This document shows positions 44,221-53,745 of a DNA stretch of 64,000 nt, piece after piece. The notes beneath the pieces are model-generated. The model did no database searches. It was given only the letters and a program-made list of their open reading frames with translations, and was not told the origin of the DNA. Position 1 is the stretch's first letter, and every line of letters begins with the position of its first letter. The stretch is from Chitinophagales bacterium (GTDB taxonomy: Bacteria > Bacteroidota > Bacteroidia > Chitinophagales > CAIODY01). Made by a program: the position numbers and the translations under genes. The stretch covers positions 186,001 through 250,000 of the forward strand of contig CANGEV010000001.1 in the NCBI GenBank assembly GCA_947452995.1, in the 5' to 3' direction.

Positions 44221-44827
44221 CAGTAGATTTTTTAGTTTGAGAAACACAACAATTAGAGTTGAACGTATAGGAAAGGCTCAAGCAATTGTAAGGCATTAAC
44301 GGCACATAACTCTTAACAAACGGAGTTTGAATGATGTTGTTATAACCAAATGTAAACTGCTTAAAACTTATAAAAGCACCTATTTTCAACATCGCTTGTG
44401 AACGCCCCAATCGTCCTACTTGTTCGTAGACTCCATTCACCAATTTAAATTGATCTGTCAATGGAAAACTATGTAAATAGCCAGCGCCAAGAGATAAGCC
44501 TACACCTACTTTTTGTTTTTTTAAAGTAATGATGCGCATATAATTTAAATCAGTATAAACAGGCAACAGACTTTGCAGAAAACGATGATAAGCAAAGCCC
44601 ATATTTATAGATTGAAAAAAACAGTTTTTAGTTGAATGGTTCCAGTTAAAACTAGTCCCGACTTCAATCATTGGATGTATTGGACCATCCCCTACTACAC
44701 CGTAGAATTTAGTTAGAGGAAAAGCGGGGCGAATGGCGCTTACTCGAATTTGACAAGGATTAACACTAAGCGTTTTCGCTTGCGCATTATATTGCCATAG
44801 CAGTAAAAAAATTAAAATATATCGCAT
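44207..44827 (-). CDS. Secreted hypothetical, outer-membrane-barrel-like
   Basis: 206 residues with a signal peptide (MRYILIFLLLWQYNAQA), then alternating strands (FYGVVGDGPIHPMIEVGTSFNW, YMRIITLKKQKVGVGLSLGAGY) fitting a small outer-membrane barrel. No named family. It overlaps the following serine hydrolase by 14 nt, which makes a functional pair likely. TACCTTTA is 4 nt before its ATG, inside the 3' flank of the response regulator. Confidence 0.65.
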   Translation of the reverse strand: MRYILIFLLLWQYNAQAKTLSVNPCQIRVSAIRPAFPLTKFYGVVGDGPIHPMIEVGTSFNWNHSTKNCFFQSINMGFAYHRFLQSLLPVYTDLNYMRIITLKKQKVGVGLSLGAGYLHSFPLTDQFKLVNGVYEQVGRLGRSQAMLKIGAFISFKQFTFGYNNIIQTPFVKSYVPLMPYNCLSLSYTFNSNCCVSQTKKSTDATK

Positions 44828-44839
44828 ACGCTAAAGGTA
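44828..44839 (-). promoter_or_regulatory. -7-like box directly before the barrel-like gene (predicted leaderless)
   Basis: TACCTTTA (44839-44832), then GCGT, then ATG at 44827. Confidence 0.5.
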
Positions 44840-44854
44840 CGCAAAGCATTAGAC

Positions 44855-45238
44855 TTACGAAAGACTACTTAAATATTCTAAGGTAAGCGGCTTCTCCATA
44901 TAATTACTTACATATGGATATGACAAGGCACGCTCTCTATCTTTCTCGTTTAAGGAAGAAGTAACCATTACAATTTTACATCCTTGATCGAAATGATCTC
45001 CGGCAACCATCTTCAATTCATCCAAAAACTCGAATCCATTCATTTCTGGCATATTAATATCTAAAAATATAATAGCCCTCGGACAAGTACCTTCTTGCAT
45101 TCTTTGTTTCATCCAAGTCAAAGCTTGTTTGCTTGATTGAAACTCGTGAATAATTGCATTTGGAATAGCAATTGAAATCAATTCCTTGTGCAGGAAGTTA
45201 ATTACAGAATCGTCATCAATTAACAAATATTCGTACAT
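44855..45238 (-). CDS. Single-domain response regulator
   Basis: 127 residues, receiver domain only, with no output domain. Acidic pocket D8-D10, phospho-acceptor D60 in FLDINMPEMNGFEF, T93-S94 and Lys116 in MEKPL are all present. It is encoded 2 nt after the large hybrid-like sensor kinase, so is almost certainly its partner, acting by protein contact or as a phosphate relay and not on DNA. Confidence 0.92.
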   Translation of the reverse strand: MYEYLLIDDDSVINFLHKELISIAIPNAIIHEFQSSKQALTWMKQRMQEGTCPRAIIFLDINMPEMNGFEFLDELKMVAGDHFDQGCKIVMVTSSLNEKDRERALSYPYVSNYMEKPLTLEYLSSLS

Positions 45239-45240
45239 GA

Positions 45241-48120
45241 TTAAGAATTAGCAGGAAATATTAATGTGAATATACTACCTTTTTTCAATTCTGATTCCAC
45301 CGATAATGTACCGTTTAACTTTTCGACCATTTCTTTACAAATATATAAACCAAGTCCAGTACCAACGCTTGCGCTAGTTGCTCTATAAAACATTTCAAAT
45401 ACCTTTCCTAAATGTTCTTCAGCTATACCTTCTCCATTATCTTCCACCTTAATCACAATATTATGATTCGAACGCGCAACAACTATTTTAACAAATGAAT
45501 CTTGAATATCATTTCGAGAATATTTAACAGCATTGCTAATTAAGTTTTTCAAAATCACCTCCACACGCATCTTATCGGATTTTAAAATTAAGTTATTTGG
45601 CAACTCAACACTAAAATTAACATTAGATTCTTCCGCAAACCGCAGATCATCAATTACAGTATTAATAACATCAGATAAATCAAAACTTTCTAATTCAACT
45701 TCGAAACGAGCATTACGTGAATAATTAAGAATATCTTTAATGGTCGAATCTAATCGTAAAACGGAAGTTTCAGCAAGCTTCAAATATTGCTGTGTCTTGG
45801 CATCTAATTGAGCCGTTTTAAACACTAAATTTAAAATACCTTTAATACTTAGCAGTGGAGAGCGTAAATCGTGTGATACTGAATAGACAAATTTATCCAA
45901 CTCAGAATTAATTTTATTTAACTCTTCATTCTTAGATTCAAGATCAAGTTGTATATGTTTTAACTCACTGATATCCGTTCCGGACACCACTAAATACTCT
46001 AAAAACCCTGCTTCATTAGAATAGGGCAATATATTCCTTAGAATAGAGACTTTGGAGCCATTTTGAGCGTTTCTATCCTCTTCAAATTGCAGTAAGCTAT
46101 TCTGGGCCGTTGCAGAATTCACTTTATAAATTAAATTGCGAATGGTATCAAATTCACTATTACTATTTTGTGCAATCTGTAATAAGGACTGCCCATTTAA
46201 TTTACTCCAAGCGCTTTCATTATCGAGCCAATGATTATTTACAAACAGCACTTTGGAATCAGCATCAATCACCGCAATTTCGGAAGGTGTATGATTTAAA
46301 ACACTTTCATAAAATTGTTTTAAACTATCTACCTGTTTGATAAACTCATTGCGCTCTTGCAATGCACTTTCAAGATTGTGTTGTAATGATTTTAATGGCG
46401 TAATATCTAAGTAAATACTTATGTATCCTTTCAATAATTCACCTTGATAAATCGGACTAGAACTTAATAATAATGTTTTAGTATTCTCCACTCCACCTAA
46501 TAATTCAACTTCGAAAACATTTTCTTCAATTTTCGTATAACTGCGTATAAATCCATTTTCAAGCTTCTCCATTAAACTCGACTCAGGATTTGCTCCTAAA
46601 ATCAGATTATCTTTATTCTCGCCCCCTACAAAGTCGAGATACTTTTTATTATTAAAGACAATATTTTTATGTAAGTCGACCTCAACTAATCCAAGCGCCA
46701 TATTATCTATAATAATACGATACTTCTCCTCACTTGTTTTAAGTTTTTGTTCGGCAGATTTACGTTCGGTTATATCACTTGCAGTTCCAATTAATCGAAT
46801 GAGTTGACCCGAGGCATCTCTTTCCGCAATGGTTAATGTCATTAGTGCCCGAATATCACCTGTATCCTTTCGCACAATTCTATATTCTTCATCAATTTGA
46901 TCGACCTTACCAGAGATAATCGCATGCATATTATCATTCACCAACTTAAAATCGTCTGGATGAATATGGCTCAACCAAATATTAAAATAATCACTATTTT
47001 GACTATCCCGCTTCACGCCATAGATATGATGCATCACATCATTCCATTCAACTTTATTCGTTGCCAATTCAGATGCCCAAATACCAATTTCAGACTTAAT
47101 GCTTATTTTTTCAAAACGTTGATTGATACTTAAAATTTCGGAGCGGTATTTTAATTCTTCCGTAACATCCTTTTGTAATGCTATAAAATTGACGTGCTTT
47201 CCTGACTCATCAAAAATAGGCGTTATCTCCAACATGACTGTATACGAACTCCCATCCTTATTGTAATTCACCACAGGCACTTCAACGGTCTCGCGATTTC
47301 TTAATGCATTAGAAAGTTTTACTTTTGAATCTTCTGAAGTTTCTTCTCCTTGCAAAAAATCTTTAGGTTTTCTTCCTTTAACTTCCGCAAGTGTGTATCC
47401 TGTAGACTTTTCAAATGCCTCATTTACCCATTCGATATGCCCTAATTTGTCGGATATTATTACACCGTTTTTTGTTTTGGTAGCAATGAGTGAAAGTTGC
47501 TTTAACAAAATACTGTTTTCAGAAAGGCGAACAGACTTTATTAAATTCCCAAGTAAGGCTCTTACTTGTTCTGCAAAAACGGCAAAGATGGTTTCATGTC
47601 TTTCTAAGAAATCATTATATAAAGGTTCTTTTTCTTTGGAAATAAAACCAAGTAGATAGAAGGACTGCTGATTTTTTTCATCGATATTAAAATAAAAAAG
47701 TCCTCTAGCGAAATTGGTGATCCCAGCTTCTACCCAATCTTTATTCGTTATCCGTATTCCTTTGCCGGACTTATATCTTTTGCTTAAGTTAACAATGGTT
47801 TCTTGACAGTTTCGAAGATGCTCTTCGGTAAAGTTCACCCCTTCATAGATTAGCTCTCCTTTATCATTCATTAAAACCGCGCCTTCCGTTTCAAAAATAT
47901 CAACGACTGCTTCCACAACTTTCCTGTAAAAACCACTGAGAGAATCTTCACCAATCGCATGACTAGAGAATTCTTGTAAGCGACGATACAATACCAATTC
48001 ATGATCTAAACGATCACGTGTATTAATTAATTCCTGTTCGACAGAAGAAAATCTTGTTACACGTAATTGCAAATCACGGTAGGCTTGTAATAATTCGTTA
48101 TAGGAAAGAGAATCGCCCAA
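45241..48120 (-). CDS. Multi-PAS sensor histidine kinase
   Basis: 959 residues, soluble (no membrane segments). Order: N-terminal coiled coil (about 1-45), GAF-like domain (about 50-200), at least three and probably four PAS/PAC units (about 210-690, with LGHIEWVNEAFEKSTGY, PDDF/IRLIGTASDITERK and KSLQHNLE linker helices), HisKA with phospho-His H750 (SVSHDLRSP), then HATPase_c with NLISNAVKYS (N box), DNGEGI and GTGLGLYICKE. No receiver is fused. It is encoded between a FIST-domain protein (11 nt upstream) and a receiver protein (2 nt downstream), suggesting a small-ligand sensing system. Confidence 0.94.
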   Translation of the reverse strand: MGDSLSYNELLQAYRDLQLRVTRFSSVEQELINTRDRLDHELVLYRRLQEFSSHAIGEDSLSGFYRKVVEAVVDIFETEGAVLMNDKGELIYEGVNFTEEHLRNCQETIVNLSKRYKSGKGIRITNKDWVEAGITNFARGLFYFNIDEKNQQSFYLLGFISKEKEPLYNDFLERHETIFAVFAEQVRALLGNLIKSVRLSENSILLKQLSLIATKTKNGVIISDKLGHIEWVNEAFEKSTGYTLAEVKGRKPKDFLQGEETSEDSKVKLSNALRNRETVEVPVVNYNKDGSSYTVMLEITPIFDESGKHVNFIALQKDVTEELKYRSEILSINQRFEKISIKSEIGIWASELATNKVEWNDVMHHIYGVKRDSQNSDYFNIWLSHIHPDDFKLVNDNMHAIISGKVDQIDEEYRIVRKDTGDIRALMTLTIAERDASGQLIRLIGTASDITERKSAEQKLKTSEEKYRIIIDNMALGLVEVDLHKNIVFNNKKYLDFVGGENKDNLILGANPESSLMEKLENGFIRSYTKIEENVFEVELLGGVENTKTLLLSSSPIYQGELLKGYISIYLDITPLKSLQHNLESALQERNEFIKQVDSLKQFYESVLNHTPSEIAVIDADSKVLFVNNHWLDNESAWSKLNGQSLLQIAQNSNSEFDTIRNLIYKVNSATAQNSLLQFEEDRNAQNGSKVSILRNILPYSNEAGFLEYLVVSGTDISELKHIQLDLESKNEELNKINSELDKFVYSVSHDLRSPLLSIKGILNLVFKTAQLDAKTQQYLKLAETSVLRLDSTIKDILNYSRNARFEVELESFDLSDVINTVIDDLRFAEESNVNFSVELPNNLILKSDKMRVEVILKNLISNAVKYSRNDIQDSFVKIVVARSNHNIVIKVEDNGEGIAEEHLGKVFEMFYRATSASVGTGLGLYICKEMVEKLNGTLSVESELKKGSIFTLIFPANS

Positions 48121-48131
48121 TGCTCACTTTA

Positions 48132-49316
48132 TTAACGGTAAATAACGTAAAGTGCTGTAGTGTAATTGTGATAGGTATTAAGTCCACCTAGTCTAGCAAA
48201 TTCACCAAATCCATACATACCTAACCAAGGCGGGCAAACACCATTTGAATAAAAAGGCGTTTGCATACGGCCAACCAATTCTTCCTTAATAATACGGTTA
48301 AAGAGGAAACGACCACGTGCTAAACAATCTGCATGAAAAACAGCAACTGCTTGTTTTCCTTTAGCACGAGCCACCATATCATTGACCATTCTATCCATTT
48401 CAGAAAAAATCAAATCTTCATCACGTGTCGTTAGCCATAATTCAGTACCAACAGGACATTGCGTTGCGTAGTACATATCATTTCCAACGCGTTTTGTTAC
48501 AACACGCAAAATATGATTATTACCATATTCCTTAGCTAAATCACTAGTTAACTTCTCGCCGAGTGCCCCCACAGGAATAGTATCGCCGCAAGTTGAATCT
48601 ATACTCAATCCTAGACGACGTGTGTACTCTTCCCAGGCTGGCTTACCATTAAATTCTTGAATGATGTGTCCATCAGACTTTGTCACAACAAGCGGCTCTC
48701 CTACGGCAACAAAACCGTGTGTTGCTTGGGTATCAATACTTAAACTTGCATCGGCAAATCCGATGGCGTATGCGCCATGTTCTGTTACCTTATTATCTAC
48801 GGCTTGATAAGAAATGAAGCCTTTCATATTATCAGAGGATGTCGCACCGAAAATAGTGACTTCCTTACCGAACACTTCTTCAAAAGCGGCTATACACAAA
48901 TCATTTGCTATATCAATTCCTGATCCAAGAAAATAAATCATGTTAATTCCGGGCTTTTCCGCTTTCATCGCAAGGGCCATCTCCTTACACTTATCGTAAG
49001 AATTACGTCCATTGATTCCATCCACGTTTGCTAATGCAAAATCCTTTCCTTTAACTGCCATTAAGGCAATGTCTTTCATAGACTCACTAACCCCTTCGAC
49101 GCCCACAACTCCACAACATGAAGCGGCAACAATGCGTGCGTTCGGAGCCATTTCATGCGCCTGATCAACCAAATCTTGAAAATTATGTCCGATGGAAGCA
49201 TGCAAAATAATTAAATCCGCACTAGCATAGTCATCCCCCATTGCTGATTCCATCACCTCTATTACCCCGCGTTTAGAATTTACCATTCGCGTACTAGCAG
49301 AAAAAAAATGTAACAT
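48132..49316 (-). CDS. FIST-domain sensory protein
   Basis: 394 residues of the FIST N plus FIST C class, proposed to bind small ligands such as amino acids or NO-type signals. The FIST N part covers about 30-200 (ADLIILHASIGHNFQ, ARIVAASCCGVVG), the FIST C part about 200-390 (GFVAVGEPLVVTKSDG, AVAVFHADCLARGR, GMYGFGEFARLG). No membrane segments, so cytoplasmic. It is the first gene of an operon with a PAS kinase and a receiver; the FIST protein probably supplies the input to that kinase (inference). Confidence 0.9.
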   Translation of the reverse strand: MLHFFSASTRMVNSKRGVIEVMESAMGDDYASADLIILHASIGHNFQDLVDQAHEMAPNARIVAASCCGVVGVEGVSESMKDIALMAVKGKDFALANVDGINGRNSYDKCKEMALAMKAEKPGINMIYFLGSGIDIANDLCIAAFEEVFGKEVTIFGATSSDNMKGFISYQAVDNKVTEHGAYAIGFADASLSIDTQATHGFVAVGEPLVVTKSDGHIIQEFNGKPAWEEYTRRLGLSIDSTCGDTIPVGALGEKLTSDLAKEYGNNHILRVVTKRVGNDMYYATQCPVGTELWLTTRDEDLIFSEMDRMVNDMVARAKGKQAVAVFHADCLARGRFLFNRIIKEELVGRMQTPFYSNGVCPPWLGMYGFGEFARLGGLNTYHNYTTALYVIYR

Positions 49317-49443
49317 CGTTATTGATTTGTAGTTGTTGGTTAATTCTTAAATTTAGTCTTTAAATATGAAAGGACAAATGACTTTGGTCAAGTGTTTAAC
49401 TAATTTCTGTAATTAAAAATAAATGAATTAACTATTTTCGGGT

Positions 49444-49620
49444 ATGCAAAAGAGAATAACCAGAAAGAACGGTAAACTATTTGGCGTATGCGAGGGTATG
49501 GGTGACTATTTCAATATAGACCCAACCATTATACGTATACTATTTTTAGTCGGTGTAATATGCTTCGGAAGCGGTTTATTGCTTTATCTTATTTTGGCTA
49601 TTGCAATGCCAAAAGAATAA
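49444..49620 (+). CDS. PspC-domain mini-protein
   Basis: 58 residues, starting MQKRITRKNGKLFGVCEGMG and ending LLYLILAIAMPKE. It is a PspC domain alone: KLFGVCEGMGDYFNIDPTIIR followed by a membrane helix (about 31-55). Full-length PspC proteins are larger; stand-alone domains are common in Bacteroidota envelope stress loci. TATTTTCG stands 3 nt before its ATG. It diverges from the FIST operon. Too short for a 60-residue cutoff but the family match is strong. Confidence 0.85.
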   Translation: MQKRITRKNGKLFGVCEGMGDYFNIDPTIIRILFLVGVICFGSGLLLYLILAIAMPKE

Positions 49621-49639
49621 AACAAGCAATGAACTAATA

Positions 49640-52129
49640 CTATTTAGCTTGCTTCTTTGATTCGGCAAATTGGCGCCAAATCATAAAACCACTTAAAGCC
49701 ACAAGAAGTAGAATCAAATACGACCCAATCATCGCGTAATTTTGTCCACGCAAGAATGGTTTTGGTTCGAAGCGGAATTCAATTTTATGATTTCCTGCAG
49801 GTACATTCATACCACGCAAAACATAGTTTACACGAATATGTGAAACAGGGTTTCCATCCAAATATGCTTGCCAACCTTTACCTTGTTTATCGGCATAAAA
49901 CACTTCACTCATTACAACAAACCCTGGGATAGAGGTGGTATAGGCGTATTGCAAGGTATCTAAACCGTTTCTTAGTAATACGATTTTTGCCGTACTATCC
50001 TTTACAAAAGTAGATTGAGTAATATCGCTTGAAAATTGTGAAGCATCCACGAAAGCAGTATGAGCAGGATTCCAGTTCAATTTATTTAAAGACATAATTT
50101 CTTCACGAGGAGAATTTACTTTCTGTAGCGTATCCACAAACCACGCATTACCTAATGCGCCTGGATTCATTTGAACCATCGGCTTGGCATTTTGTTGCGG
50201 AGCAAAAATGATATACTTCGTATTCAACATATTCAAGACATTCTGATTATTCTTACGAATACATGAATCAATTAAATCTTGGTAGCGTGCTAATTTTGCA
50301 GGGTTATATCCGCCAACGTTTTTATGAAAATAAGAAGGGATCGCATCATTAAACGGATCTGTTGCGACGTTAAACACACGATAAGAAACAGATTTATCGT
50401 TCATTATCTGACGGTCGATCTCTGAAGGAGAATAATTATCCTCAATGGCTGTTGCCTCTGTAAACTTATCATCATTCAAATAACGTTTGTCAACGCGCCA
50501 TAAATCAACAAGCGTGATCAATGTAAATGCGATTAATACTACTTGCGCACTAATTTTGTTTCGCAAGTATGCAAACAACAATCCCACACCAATAATTAGT
50601 ATTAAGAAGGCCGACCAAGCATCAACCGATACTAAGCGTTCGCGTTCAGCTTTCACTGCACTCATCAAATCACGAGCTAATTCTGGTCCGCCTTGTTTAG
50701 CATACATTTCTTTGATTTGTTCATCTTGCAATCCTTTAAAATCTAGGACTGTACTTGGCATCACAGCAAAAATTAAAAGCAACGCTGCAAAAGCACCCGC
50801 TACATAATAGAATTTTTTAAGCAATGCTGTACGATCCAATTTTGCATCTAAAATACGTTGTAAGGTAAGCACCGCCATAATTGGGAATGTCAATTGCAAA
50901 ATAACTAGGGCCATTTCTACTGTTCTGAATTTATTGTAGAATGGTACAATATCGAATGCTAAGCTATTAAACCACATTAAATTCTTACCCCAAGCCAAAA
51001 GAAGCCCAATTGTGGATGCTCCTATCAGCCACCAACGCCAAGAGTCGTTTAAAACTACAATACCTAAAACAAACAGAAAACAAACTAAAACACCAAGATA
51101 GACAGGACCGGATGTAAATGGTTTTGGTCCCCAATAACCACCTAGTTGACGAGAAATTTGTTCAGAAGCATCGGCCGGAATATTCTTATCACTCAGGAAT
51201 GCATATATTTTACTATTCTCATTAAAATCAGCTCCAGATGCACCTCCGAAGGTATTAGGAATAAGAAAGGTAAAACTTTCCATTTTGCCATAACTCCATT
51301 GAAAAGCGTAATCTTTATCTAAGCCCTTTTTGTTTTTCCCATTATCTACACCAGCCACCGCAAGTTCAGACCCACCGCGCATGGTATCTTTGGTATATTC
51401 GTATACTACCCATAGTTGGGCAAAGTTTGCCATAATTGCGAGCATAGTGGCCAATACAAAAATTCCAGTAGCCTTAGAGAAATGAAGCCATTCTTTGTTG
51501 CGAATCGTTTCAACTAATTGATAAACGAAATAACAGCCTAATAGTATTAATAGATAGTATGTAATCTGCGGGTGATTCGATTTGATTTCATGAAACATAA
51601 AAATTGAAACCAAAATAGTACCAACCCAATAACGCTTTTGAAATAGAAATATCACACCTGCTAATACCAGTGGCATTAACCCAATATTACGTGCTTTGGT
51701 ATTGTGTCCTGCTTCTAGGATGATAAAGTTATAACTTGAAAAGGTGAACATGATTGCACCTAAAAACGCCAACCATGGATCAACACGTAAGGCAATCATT
51801 AAAATATAAAAGCCGACAAAATAATAGATCAAATAACATAATGGACTTTTGAAGAATTGTTCGAAAGGCGTCAGCAAACTACCAATCACGGGATTTTTGT
51901 AATCAACCCCCATTGTGAAGGTTGGCATTCCAGAAAAACTCGTATTGGTCCATAATGAATAATAGCCTTTGGATTCTTTTGCTTGCAATACCTCGGCTTG
52001 CATAGCTTTAGATTGAATAGAATCATTTTGCACTAATAATTTTCCTTCCAAAACAGGAGAAAGATAAATCACGCTTAATACGATACCGATAACGATAAAA
52101 ATCAAATGCAGATATAAAGGCTTTTTCAT
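49640..52129 (-). CDS. YfhO-family multi-spanning membrane protein
   Basis: 829 residues with about 13 membrane helices in the first 540 residues and an about 250-residue extracytoplasmic domain near the C-terminus, then a final helix (MIGSYLILLLVALSGFMIW). Marks such as NPVIGSLLTPFEQFF, FSSYNFIILEAGHNTKARNIGLMPLVLAG and YNKFRTVEMALVILQ fit the YfhO family (GT-C-like; glycosylation of envelope polymers in Gram-positive relatives). The substrate in Bacteroidota is unknown. A TTACTTAG box precedes the ATG. Upstream neighbour is the PKD/T9SS protein, 43 nt away. Confidence 0.85.
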   Translation of the reverse strand: MKKPLYLHLIFIVIGIVLSVIYLSPVLEGKLLVQNDSIQSKAMQAEVLQAKESKGYYSLWTNTSFSGMPTFTMGVDYKNPVIGSLLTPFEQFFKSPLCYLIYYFVGFYILMIALRVDPWLAFLGAIMFTFSSYNFIILEAGHNTKARNIGLMPLVLAGVIFLFQKRYWVGTILVSIFMFHEIKSNHPQITYYLLILLGCYFVYQLVETIRNKEWLHFSKATGIFVLATMLAIMANFAQLWVVYEYTKDTMRGGSELAVAGVDNGKNKKGLDKDYAFQWSYGKMESFTFLIPNTFGGASGADFNENSKIYAFLSDKNIPADASEQISRQLGGYWGPKPFTSGPVYLGVLVCFLFVLGIVVLNDSWRWWLIGASTIGLLLAWGKNLMWFNSLAFDIVPFYNKFRTVEMALVILQLTFPIMAVLTLQRILDAKLDRTALLKKFYYVAGAFAALLLIFAVMPSTVLDFKGLQDEQIKEMYAKQGGPELARDLMSAVKAERERLVSVDAWSAFLILIIGVGLLFAYLRNKISAQVVLIAFTLITLVDLWRVDKRYLNDDKFTEATAIEDNYSPSEIDRQIMNDKSVSYRVFNVATDPFNDAIPSYFHKNVGGYNPAKLARYQDLIDSCIRKNNQNVLNMLNTKYIIFAPQQNAKPMVQMNPGALGNAWFVDTLQKVNSPREEIMSLNKLNWNPAHTAFVDASQFSSDITQSTFVKDSTAKIVLLRNGLDTLQYAYTTSIPGFVVMSEVFYADKQGKGWQAYLDGNPVSHIRVNYVLRGMNVPAGNHKIEFRFEPKPFLRGQNYAMIGSYLILLLVALSGFMIWRQFAESKKQAK

Positions 52130-52141
52130 AGAACTAAGTAA
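52130..52141 (-). promoter_or_regulatory. -7-like box directly before the YfhO gene (weak)
   Basis: TTACTTAG (52141-52134), then TTCT, then ATG at 52129. Weaker match than the others but with the same 4-nt spacing. Confidence 0.35.
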
Positions 52142-52172
52142 GTAATTTTTCGGGATATAAGAAAGAATAGAA

Positions 52173-53723
52173 TTATAGTTTATTAAAGCGATTATGAATT
52201 AACAAACCATTTTGCGTACGTACTTCGACGATATAATTACCGGACGGGTAATGATTAATATCTATTAGAATGCGATTGCCGTTTTCAGTACTATAAATTG
52301 GTACAGAGGTACCGTCAGTAGCATATATCTTCATGCTAGAAAAAATAGGCTGACATCCTGTGGGTAATTCCCACGAAACATAATCGCTAGAAGGGTTGGG
52401 ACTAATCGTGCCATAATATTTTTGTAAATCTTGCAGACCCGCAATCACATTTATTCCCATTTTAAAAGAATCAATGCCGCAATCATTTTTCGCATACAAG
52501 GTTACAATATAAAGTCCGCTATGGGAATATAAATGATTGGGCTGCCAAGTAATATTAGTTATTCCGTCTCCAAAATTCCACCAAACACTATCCGCATTGG
52601 TAGAATTATTATTAAACATAACAAGCGCACCATTAGATTGAATACTAAAATTAGCATTAGGCGGCACCGTTCGAATAAATGCATTAACAGCCAGTCGTGG
52701 TCCGGCACAGCCTCCTAAACGAAAGTGCCAATCATAAAAATATAAGTAATAATTTGAATTAATGGTATTACCGTTGATAGATACGACAAAAGGAACTTCG
52801 TAAGGATAATGCGCGCCACTCGTATTACGAAGCAAACCTGTGTTAGTACCTAGTGCGTCCATCCTATAACCCACTCCTTTCTGCAATTGCCAATGTAGGT
52901 TTACAAAATGGCCAACGCCATTTGCATTAGAAAAATAAAAGGTATCCCTTTCGACAATGACATTCAAATTATTCAACAAGCGCATTACTACCATTCCTGG
53001 ATTGATCGGATAGACCTTTACAGAATCGAGCACCATCCCTTCAAATACATCGAAGCTCATTGCATCTGTCAAGAAATTAGAGCCGTTAAAGGAAGAAAAC
53101 GTAGTGTCCCGTTCTCCAAGATTTACGTGCACATTGGCATGAGGCTCTGCCCAATACGTTTGAGTGAATGATAAGCTCGGCGTTTGAAATGTTTCACCAA
53201 TACCAATGCTGTTGGAAGAAGTGTCGGAGCTATACCAATAAATTAAGCCATCATTAACTGAGGCAGCGATTTGCAATGGACCAGTTCCGCAACGATGCGC
53301 ATCTATCTTTTGAACAGGCATTGTAGTATTCGCAATAAAGGAGGTCTGAACCGCAGTATCATTATGCAAATTGAGGTCGTTCGCCAATTGGGTAAAGAAA
53401 GTGAAATGATACAAGCCGTTGGTAGGACAAGGTACTTTGCCAAGATATACAATGGCAGTATCGCCAGGTAAGAGCATTTTATTGGATGTGGCCAATAGAA
53501 CAAATGGTACAATTCCTCCGATATTCACACGTACAGGCACCGAAAAAACGGTATCGGAGCCGAAGTTTTGGATAACCATATTCAACGGAACGGTATCACC
53601 TAAGCAAAGAAATACTTTTGGAGAAGTAAGCTTTACGGCGCCCACATCTAAGGTACCTGCCCTTACGCCAGTAAACTGAAGCAAGCAGAGTAACGACAAA
53701 AAGGTTCCGTACAAAAATTTCAT
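52173..53723 (-). CDS. Secreted PKD-domain protein with T9SS sorting signal
   Basis: 516 residues from ATG 53723 (signal MKFLYGTFLSLLCLLQFTGVRA). The frame runs to 53846 but the extra part overlaps guaA and lacks signal character. The N-terminal part has repeats of a CARDB-like beta fold (AVKLTSPKVFLCLGDTVPLN), followed by a lectin-like segment with YWYSSDTSSNSIG, a PKD domain (VWWNFGDGITN, about 400-450), and a T9SS type A tail from about 445 (ISPNPSSDYVSWEL). Likely a cell-surface adhesive or structural protein. Follows guaA on the same strand by 22 nt. Confidence 0.85.
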   Translation of the reverse strand: MKFLYGTFLSLLCLLQFTGVRAGTLDVGAVKLTSPKVFLCLGDTVPLNMVIQNFGSDTVFSVPVRVNIGGIVPFVLLATSNKMLLPGDTAIVYLGKVPCPTNGLYHFTFFTQLANDLNLHNDTAVQTSFIANTTMPVQKIDAHRCGTGPLQIAASVNDGLIYWYSSDTSSNSIGIGETFQTPSLSFTQTYWAEPHANVHVNLGERDTTFSSFNGSNFLTDAMSFDVFEGMVLDSVKVYPINPGMVVMRLLNNLNVIVERDTFYFSNANGVGHFVNLHWQLQKGVGYRMDALGTNTGLLRNTSGAHYPYEVPFVVSINGNTINSNYYLYFYDWHFRLGGCAGPRLAVNAFIRTVPPNANFSIQSNGALVMFNNNSTNADSVWWNFGDGITNITWQPNHLYSHSGLYIVTLYAKNDCGIDSFKMGINVIAGLQDLQKYYGTISPNPSSDYVSWELPTGCQPIFSSMKIYATDGTSVPIYSTENGNRILIDINHYPSGNYIVEVRTQNGLLIHNRFNKL

Positions 53724-53745
53724 TCTATAATTTTTGAAAACGTTC

